This document shows positions 49,701-54,951 of a stretch of 54,951 nt of DNA, piece by piece. This DNA comes from Amycolatopsis anabasis (GTDB lineage: Bacteria > Actinomycetota > Actinomycetes > Mycobacteriales > Pseudonocardiaceae). The stretch lies in the NCBI RefSeq assembly GCF_009765355.1, contig NZ_VTHK01000020.1, forward strand, positions 111,941 through 166,891, given 5' to 3'. Position 1 is the stretch's first letter. The number at the start of each line of letters is the position of its first letter. A model generated the notes under the pieces. It did no database searches. It saw only the letters and a program-made list of their open reading frames with translations, and had not been told where the DNA came from. Both the position numbers and the translations under genes were made by a program.

Positions 49701-52700
49701 GCACCGGATGCGGGCTGACCTCCACGAACGCGTGGTGACCGGCATCGGCGAGGGCCTGGATCGCGGGGGCGAACCGGACCTGGCCGCGCAGGTTGTCGTA
49801 CCAGTACCGGGCGTCCAGTTCGGGGCCTTCGATCAGGTCGCCGGTGAGGGTCGAGTACATCGGCACCGCGGCGGGACCGGGCCGGATTCCGGCGAGGGCC
49901 TGGGCCAGATCGGCACGGATCGCTTCGACCTGCGGCGAATGCGAGGCGTAGTCCACGTCGACCTCGCGGACCCGCACCTCCCGCTCCCGGCAGGAAGCGA
50001 GGAACTCGTCGAGGGCGGCGCGTTCCCCGGAGACCACCGTCGACGCCGGACCGTTCACCGCCGCCAGGGAGAGCCGCTCGCCCCACGGCGCCAGCCACTC
50101 GGTCACCTCGGTCGGCGAAGCGGCCACCGAGGCCATCCCGCCGGTACCGGACAGCGCTGCCAGCGCCTGGCTCCGCAACGCCACCACCTTCGCGCCGTCC
50201 GCGATGCTCAGCGCACCGGAGACGCAGGCCGCCGCGATCTCACCTTGCGAATGCCCCACCACCGCCACGGGATCGACACCCCAGGAACGCCACAGCTCCG
50301 CCAGCGACACCATCACCGCCCACAACACCGGCTGCACCACGTCCACCCGGCCCAGATCGGGCGCGCCGCCCACACCGCGCAGCACGTCCAGCAAGGACCA
50401 GTCCACATAGGACGCCAACGCCGCCGCGCACTCCCCCAGCCGTTCGGTGAAGCCCGGTGAGCAGTCCAGCAGTTCGACCGCCATGCCCGCCCACTGCGCG
50501 CCCTGCCCGGGGAACACGAACACCACGCCCCGGCCGTCCCCGGTGGCGGTGCCCCGGACCAGTCCGGGGTCGGCTTCGCCCCGGGCCAGCGCGGTGAGCC
50601 CGCCGACCAGTTCGTCCCGGTCGCCGCCCACGATCACGGCGCGGTGCTCGTGCGCGGCGCGGGTCGTGGCGAGCGAGAACGCCACATCGGCCGGGCTCGG
50701 GCCGGGCTCGGTGGCCAGCCACGTGCGCAGCCGCTCGGCCTGCGCCCGCAGCGCCGGTTCGGTACGCGCCGACACCAGCCAGGGCAACGGGTAGAGCGGG
50801 GTGTCGTCCTCCTGGGCCGCCGGTGTTTCCGGCACCGCCGGGGGTTCCTCGATGATGGCGTGGGCGTTGGTGCCGCTGAGCCCGAACGACGACACCCCCG
50901 CCCGCCGCGGCCGGTCCGATCGCGGCCACTCCCGCGTTTCGGTGAGGAGTTCGACCGCGCCCGCGGTCCAGTCGATCTCCGGGCTCCGTTCTTCGGCGTG
51001 CAGGGTCTTCGGCAGCACCTCGTGCCGCATCGCCTCGACCATCTTGATCACCCCGGCCACGCCCGCCGCGGCCTGGGTGTGCCCGATGTTCGATTTGACC
51101 GACCCCAGCCACAGCTGGTCTTCCCGGTCCTGGCCGTAGGTCGCGAGCAACGCCTGCGCTTCGATCGGGTCCCCGAGCCGGGTCCCCGTCCCGTGCGCCT
51201 CCACAACGTCCACATCGGACGGTGACAGACCCGCGCTGGCGAGCGCCTGCCGGATCACCCGCTGCTGCGACGGACCGTTCGGCGCGGTCAACCCGTTCGA
51301 CGCACCATCCTGGTTCACCGCAGAACCGCGCACCACCGCCAGCACCCGGTGCCCGTTCCGCCGGGCGTCCGACAACCGCTCCACCAGCAGCACACCGACA
51401 CCCTCGGACCAGCCGACACCATCGGCCTGCGCGGAGAACGAGCGGCATCGCCCGTCCGGGGCCAGGCCGCGCTGGCGGGAGAATTCCACGAACGGCCCGG
51501 GGGTGGCCATCACGGTCACCCCGCCCGCCAGCGCCAGATCGCTTTCCCCGGCGCGCAGCGACTGGCACGCCCAGTGCAGCGCCACCAGCGACGACGAACA
51601 CGCCGTGTCCACCGTCACCGCCGGACCCTCCAGCCCGAAGGTGTACGACACCCGCCCGGAGGCGACGCTGCCCGAGGTTCCCGTGCTCATGAACCCTTCG
51701 AGCCCCTCGGGTAACGCGCTCAACCCGGTGGCGTAGTCGTGGTACATCATCCCGGCGAAGACGCCGGTCCGGCTGCCGCGCAACGACTCGGGGTCGATCC
51801 CCGCCCGCTCGAACGCCTCCCACGAAGTCTCCAGCAACAACCGCTGCTGCGGATCCATCGCCAACGCCTCACGCGGACTGATCCCGAAGAACCCCGGATC
51901 GAAATCCCCGGCCTCGTGCAGGAACCCGCCCTCGCGCACGTAGGAGGTGCCCATCCGGCCGCTTTCCGGGTCGTACAGCGCTTCCAGCGGCCAGCCGCGG
52001 TCTTCCGGGAACCGGGAAATCCCGTCCCCGCCGGTGGAAACGAGCCGCCAGAGCCCTTCCGGCGAGGACACCCCGCCGGGATACCGGCACGCCATGCCGA
52101 CGATCGCGATGGGTTCGTCCGAGGCGGTGACCGCGACCGACGCGGTTCCGGCCCGCTCACCGGTCAGTTCGGACCGCAGCCGATCGGCGAGCACGGCGGG
52201 GGTCGGGTAGTCGAAGATCAGGGTCGCCGGGAGCCGGAGTCCGGTGGCGGTGCCCAGGCGGTTGCGCAGTTCCACCGCGGTCAGCGAATCGAAGCCCAGA
52301 TCGTTGAACGCCTTCGAGGACGGCACGTCGGCGGCGCCGGCGTGCCCGAGGACCGCGGCCACTTCGCGGCACACCAGCTCGGTCAGCTGCGCGGCCTGTT
52401 CCCCCGGCGCGAGCGCGGCCAGCCGGTCGGCCAGCGCGGACGCGCCGGACCGATCGCCACCCGCGGCGCGCCGGGCGGGGGTCTTGATCAGGCCGCGCAG
52501 CAGCGGCGGGATCGGGTGCTGTTCGCGCAGCACCCCGAGGTCGAGGTTGACCGGGACCAGCAGCGGTTCGGCCGCGCGGTGCCCGGCGTCGAACAGCTCG
52601 AGCCCCTGCTCGGTGGTCAGCGCCGCGACGCCGCCGCGGGCCATCCGGTCGAGGTCGCCCTGCCGCAGGTCCCCGGCCATCCCACCATCGGCCCACAGGC

Positions 52701-54951
52701 CCCATGCCAGCGAGGTTGCCCGCAGGCCGCGGGCGCGCCGGTGGTGCGCCAGCGCGTCCAGGAACGCGTTCGCCGCGGCGTAGTTCGCCTGACCCGGCCC
52801 GCCGAAGATCCCGGCGATCGAGGAGAACAGCACGAACGCCGAGAGGTCCTGGTCCGCGGTCAGTTCGTGCAGGTTGATCGCCGCGTCGGCCTTGGGGCGC
52901 AGCACCCGCTCGAGGCGTTCGGGGGTCAGGGATTCCACCAGCCCGTCGTCGAGCACACCCGCCGCGTGCACTACGCCGGTCAACGGATGGTCCGCCGGAA
53001 TCTCGCCCAGCACCGCGGCCAGCGCCGCCCGGTCGGCGGCGTCGCATGCCGCCCACACCACTTCGGCGCCGAGGCCGGTCAGTTCCGCGGTCAGCTCGGC
53101 GGCCCCCGGCGCCCGGTCACCGCGGCGGCTCAGCAGCACCAGCCGCCGCACGCCGTGCGCGCGCACCAGGTGCCGCGCGACCACGCCGCCGAGGGTGCCG
53201 CTGGCGCCGGTGATCAGGACGGTTCCCTCCGCCGCGAACTCGACCGGTTCGCCGGGTTCGGCGGGGGCGCGCTCCAGCCGGGGCGCGCGCAGTTCGCCGT
53301 CGCGGATCGCGAGCTGCGGTTCGGCGTCGAGGGCGAGCGCGGCGGGCACCAGATCCGCGGCGGTGGCGGTGCGGTCCAGGTCGATGAGTGTGAAGCGGCC
53401 GGGATGTTCGGACTGCGCGGTGCGCACGAGCCCCCACACCGCGGCGGCGTCGAGGTCGAAGTCCTCGTCCCCGTTGGCCGGGGCCGCGCACCGGGTCACC
53501 ACGGCCAGGCGGGCCGTGGCCGTGCTTTCCCCGGCCAGCCACGCCCGGACGAGTTCCAGCGCCCGGTTCGCCGTGGCGAGCGCGCCGTCTCCCCCGGTCA
53601 CTTCGACCGCGACCACCGGGGGAACCGTGTCACCGGACGCGCACACCGCCCGGAGGGAGTCCACATCGGACCAGGTGACGTCCGCACCGGCTCCCGGCGC
53701 CGCGACCGGGGTCCAGGCCAGCCGGAACAGGCTGCGGTGCCCGGCCGCCCGGAGCCGGTCCGCGGCGACGGGCCGCGCGATCAGCGATTCGACCGCGGCC
53801 ACCGGCGCACCGGTCTCGTCGGCGGCCTCGAGGGTGACGCCGTCCCCGTTCGGGGTCAGCCGCACCCGCAGCGAGGTCGCCCCGGAGGCGAACAGCGTCA
53901 CGCCGGTCCAGGAGAACGGCAGCCGCGGCGGGCCCTCATCCGCGCCCGCGGCCAGCGCGTGCAGCGCGGAGTCGAGGAGCGCGGGGTGCACCCCGAACCG
54001 CTCGGCGTCCTCGCGTGCCGGTTCGGGCAGCGCGACCTCGGCGAACACCTCCTCGCCGCGCCGCCAGGCCGCGCGCAGCCCCTGGAACACCGGGCCGTAC
54101 CCGAGACCGGCGTCGGCCAGCGCGGGGTAGACGCCGTCGACGTCCACCGGCTCGGCGTCCTCCGGCGGCCACACCGGGAAGGCGAACCCCGGTTCCGCCG
54201 CCCGTTCGCTCAGGAAACCGGTGGCGTGCCGGGTCGCGGGCAGGTCGCCGGTGCGGGAGAAGATCTCGACCGGCCGCCGCCCGTTCGCTTCGGGCGCGCC
54301 GACCGCGACCTGGACCGCGGTGGCGGCGTCCTCGGTCAGCACCAGCGGGGTGTGCAGGGTGAGCTCGTCGACGACCGAGCACCCGACCTCGTCCCCCGCG
54401 CGGATCGCCAGTTCCACCAGCGCGGTCCCGGGCAGCAGCACGGCGCCGGACACCGCGTGGTCGGCCAGCCACGGCTGCGCCCCCGGGGACAGGCGACCGG
54501 TGAACAGGACACCGCTGGAATCCGGAAGCGGCACCGCCGCACCCAGCAGGGGGTGGTCCGCGGGCGCCAGCCCCACCGAACTCACGTCCCCGGCCGCGGT
54601 GTGGCCGGAGGCCCAGTAGCGGCGTCGCTGGAACGGGTAGGTGGGCAGGTCCACCCGGCGCGCGTTCGTCCCGGCGAACAGCACCGGCCAGTCCACGCGT
54701 GGTCCGCGCACGAACACCCCGGCCAGCGCCTCCACCAGCGCCACCGGCTCGGGGCGGTCCTTGCGCAGGCCCGCGACCACACCGACCTCGGCACCGGCCT
54801 CGGCCAGGCACTCCTGGGCCATCCCGGCCAGCACCCCGTCCGGGCCCAGTTCCACGAACGTAGTCACTCCGGCGCCGCGCAACGATTCGATCCCGTCGGC
54901 GAACCGGACGGCCTGCCGCACGTGTTCGACCCAGTACTCAGGAGTGGCCGG
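46777..54951 (-). CDS. type I PKS, at least two modules, partial: (AT)-DH-KR-ACP / KS-AT(methylmalonyl)-DH-KR-ACP
   Basis: The frame is open to the right edge; 2724 residues are visible. They begin inside an AT (PATPEYWVEHVRQAVRFADG), whose end resembles the malonyl-type AT of the next gene. The first DH has HAVSGAVLLPG near 162 and HPALLDS. The first KR has GASGTLG near 579 with LDD and ANYAAAN, and the first ACP has GFDSLTAV near 889. The second module has KS cysteine DTACSSS near 1117, AT GHSQGE near 1569 with YASH (methylmalonyl), DH HAVGDTVLLPG near 1879 with GYGPVFQG, KR GAGGALG near 2294 with LDD, and ACP near 2607. Neither module has an enoylreductase. It ends with a docking helix and TDDEMFDLLGREFGIT. 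Expected output: a conjugated diene with an alpha-methyl. Confidence 0.96.
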   Translation of the reverse strand, partial: PATPEYWVEHVRQAVRFADGIESLRGAGVTTFVELGPDGVLAGMAQECLAEAGAEVGVVAGLRKDRPEPVALVEALAGVFVRGPRVDWPVLFAGTNARRVDLPTYPFQRRRYWASGHTAAGDVSSVGLAPADHPLLGAAVPLPDSSGVLFTGRLSPGAQPWLADHAVSGAVLLPGTALVELAIRAGDEVGCSVVDELTLHTPLVLTEDAATAVQVAVGAPEANGRRPVEIFSRTGDLPATRHATGFLSERAAEPGFAFPVWPPEDAEPVDVDGVYPALADAGLGYGPVFQGLRAAWRRGEEVFAEVALPEPAREDAERFGVHPALLDSALHALAAGADEGPPRLPFSWTGVTLFASGATSLRVRLTPNGDGVTLEAADETGAPVAAVESLIARPVAADRLRAAGHRSLFRLAWTPVAAPGAGADVTWSDVDSLRAVCASGDTVPPVVAVEVTGGDGALATANRALELVRAWLAGESTATARLAVVTRCAAPANGDEDFDLDAAAVWGLVRTAQSEHPGRFTLIDLDRTATAADLVPAALALDAEPQLAIRDGELRAPRLERAPAEPGEPVEFAAEGTVLITGASGTLGGVVARHLVRAHGVRRLVLLSRRGDRAPGAAELTAELTGLGAEVVWAACDAADRAALAAVLGEIPADHPLTGVVHAAGVLDDGLVESLTPERLERVLRPKADAAINLHELTADQDLSAFVLFSSIAGIFGGPGQANYAAANAFLDALAHHRRARGLRATSLAWGLWADGGMAGDLRQGDLDRMARGGVAALTTEQGLELFDAGHRAAEPLLVPVNLDLGVLREQHPIPPLLRGLIKTPARRAAGGDRSGASALADRLAALAPGEQAAQLTELVCREVAAVLGHAGAADVPSSKAFNDLGFDSLTAVELRNRLGTATGLRLPATLIFDYPTPAVLADRLRSELTGERAGTASVAVTASDEPIAIVGMACRYPGGVSSPEGLWRLVSTGGDGISRFPEDRGWPLEALYDPESGRMGTSYVREGGFLHEAGDFDPGFFGISPREALAMDPQQRLLLETSWEAFERAGIDPESLRGSRTGVFAGMMYHDYATGLSALPEGLEGFMSTGTSGSVASGRVSYTFGLEGPAVTVDTACSSSLVALHWACQSLRAGESDLALAGGVTVMATPGPFVEFSRQRGLAPDGRCRSFSAQADGVGWSEGVGVLLVERLSDARRNGHRVLAVVRGSAVNQDGASNGLTAPNGPSQQRVIRQALASAGLSPSDVDVVEAHGTGTRLGDPIEAQALLATYGQDREDQLWLGSVKSNIGHTQAAAGVAGVIKMVEAMRHEVLPKTLHAEERSPEIDWTAGAVELLTETREWPRSDRPRRAGVSSFGLSGTNAHAIIEEPPAVPETPAAQEDDTPLYPLPWLVSARTEPALRAQAERLRTWLATEPGPSPADVAFSLATTRAAHEHRAVIVGGDRDELVGGLTALARGEADPGLVRGTATGDGRGVVFVFPGQGAQWAGMAVELLDCSPGFTERLGECAAALASYVDWSLLDVLRGVGGAPDLGRVDVVQPVLWAVMVSLAELWRSWGVDPVAVVGHSQGEIAAACVSGALSIADGAKVVALRSQALAALSGTGGMASVAASPTEVTEWLAPWGERLSLAAVNGPASTVVSGERAALDEFLASCREREVRVREVDVDYASHSPQVEAIRADLAQALAGIRPGPAAVPMYSTLTGDLIEGPELDARYWYDNLRGQVRFAPAIQALADAGHHAFVEVSPHPVLIPGIEDLLTEAGVAGTVVGTLRRDHSDRQRFLSAAAELHVHGVRVNWSAVFDGRGAARVELPTYAFQHRRFWLGGTGGDAGDVTAAGLRAAGHPLLGAAVPLAGANGVVLTGRLSVRTHPWLADHAVGDTVLLPGTALVELAIRAGDQVDCPVLDELTLQAPLVLPAKGAIQLQVVVGEPEESGRQVEIHSRPDDAEDHPWTRHATGLLGDRPAEPGPEAPVWPPEDAEAVDVDGAYQALAEAGFGYGPVFQGLRSVWRRDREVFAEVALPEDARDDTARFGLHPALLDAALHALAAGPGTGEGAPGGLPFSWTGVTLFASGATALRVRLTPHGAEGVALAAWDEAGAPVVSVGSLVVRPVNPEQLRTAEARPLFRVGWHAIPHQPAAAEIFWSDVDSVRELCASGEVPPVVAVEVTGDGPGDTAANALELVRTWLATEASADARLVLVTRGAIATGDGADVTGLDAAPVWGLVRAAQSEHPGRFVLVDLDEPADRASLAGLSEVDEPQLAVRGGEYLAPRLERAEEVAAPAEPIEFAEGGTVLITGAGGALGALVARHVVRAHGVRRLLLLSRRGGEGAEALTEELSALGAEVVWAACDVADRAALSAVLSDIPAEHPLTGVVHAAGVLDDGLVESLTPERLDRVLRPKALGAWHLHELTRDQDLAAFVLFSSAAGVLGTAGQANYAAANAYLDALAHHRRARGLRATSLAWGLWAEGGMAGDLRQGDLDRLSRGGIRPLDAEQGLDLFDAGWTGAESLLVPIRLDLPALRNRLRAGEVPPLLRGLVPVRARRGAAGAAAPEDAKSFRERLAKHPEAEQNAMLLDLVRAQMAAVLGHTTPGEVDVDRGFLESGFDSLTAVELRNRLNSVTGLRLPATLIFDHPAPSALVKHLRSEIDPGPADVVAPLLDELRRIEDALSAVEADEESRAKVTTRLESLLTTWTGPRGADGSDIQSATDDEMFDLLGREFGIT
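50287..50349. repeat. 63-base identical tract in an AT domain (copy 2)
   Basis: The partner is at 39474-39536. Both ATs select methylmalonyl by motif, so exchange between them would keep function. Confidence 0.9.
51712..51714 (-). other. rare TTA leucine codon in a PKS gene
   Basis: The KS segment GLSALPEGLEG reads AGC GCG TTA CCC GAG, giving a TTA leucine codon. It is the only in-frame TTA I noticed in the PKS and tailoring genes. In streptomycetes TTA codons make genes depend on the bldA tRNA, so translation of this megasynthase may be developmentally limited. Confidence 0.8.
51794..51876. repeat. 83-base identical tract in a KS domain (copy 2)
   Basis: The partner is at 40969-41051. The flanking KS sequence is similar but not identical at the DNA level. 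Confidence 0.9.

Noticed and set aside
46777..54951. Enoylreductase domains
   Set aside because: The DH-to-KR spacing in both modules is taken up by the KR structural half; no ER cofactor motif was found.

Overview
The window looks like chromosomal DNA of a high-GC actinomycete, most likely a member of the Pseudonocardiaceae such as Amycolatopsis. This rests on the very high GC third positions, frequent GTG starts, GTGA/ATGA start-stop overlaps, SARP regulators with NB-ARC domains, an actinobacterial-type contractile injection system (eCIS) and a modular type I polyketide synthase (PKS). All calls were made by reading translations and motifs; no database search was possible. No tRNA, rRNA, IS element or CRISPR array was seen, and no gap between genes exceeds 300 bases.

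Region 1 (1-13370, all minus strand) is about half of an eCIS locus. In transcription order it holds a membrane-anchored accessory protein, a LuxR-type regulator, a secreted or anchored PD40/DUF11 protein, a DUF4255 (Pvc16-like) cap protein, an AAA+ ATPase, a DUF4157 protein, a protein with a Tiki/EreA-like domain (candidate cargo), sheath, tube, a tail-assembly-like protein, a DUF6760 protein and a truncated eCIS protein. Baseplate and spike genes would lie beyond base 1.

Region 2 (13423-20883) is regulatory and mixed. Two divergent SARP-NB-ARC regulators share a 154-base intergenic region with a palindrome. A secreted PEBP-like protein follows, then a TetR regulator divergent from an alpha/beta hydrolase, with two clear TetR-type operators between them.

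Region 3 (20890 to the right edge) is one end of a type I PKS cluster. PKS genes run right to left: 54951-46777 (partial: AT end-DH-KR-ACP, then KS-AT-DH-KR-ACP), 46725-41410 (KS-AT-DH*-KR-ACP) and 41390-36156 (KS-AT-KR*-ACP-TE), where * marks a domain that looks inactive. Next come fkbK/J/I/H-like genes, which with the fkbG-like O-methyltransferase at 31777 would make methoxymalonyl-ACP. The modules visible here read malonyl- and methylmalonyl-CoA, so the methoxymalonyl module must lie further right.

Tailoring candidates are a two-subunit Rieske oxygenase with its ferredoxin, a C- or O-methyltransferase, an integral-membrane GT39-type glycosyltransferase, an SDR and a small DUF1772-like membrane protein. 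A type II thioesterase and a third SARP are also present. Collinear reading of the last four modules gives a chain end of diene, alpha-methyl, hydroxyl, methylene, ketone, alpha-methyl, carboxyl. TE could close this as a 4-hydroxy-3-methyl-dihydropyrone or as a 3-oxo macrolactone. I could not match it to a known compound.
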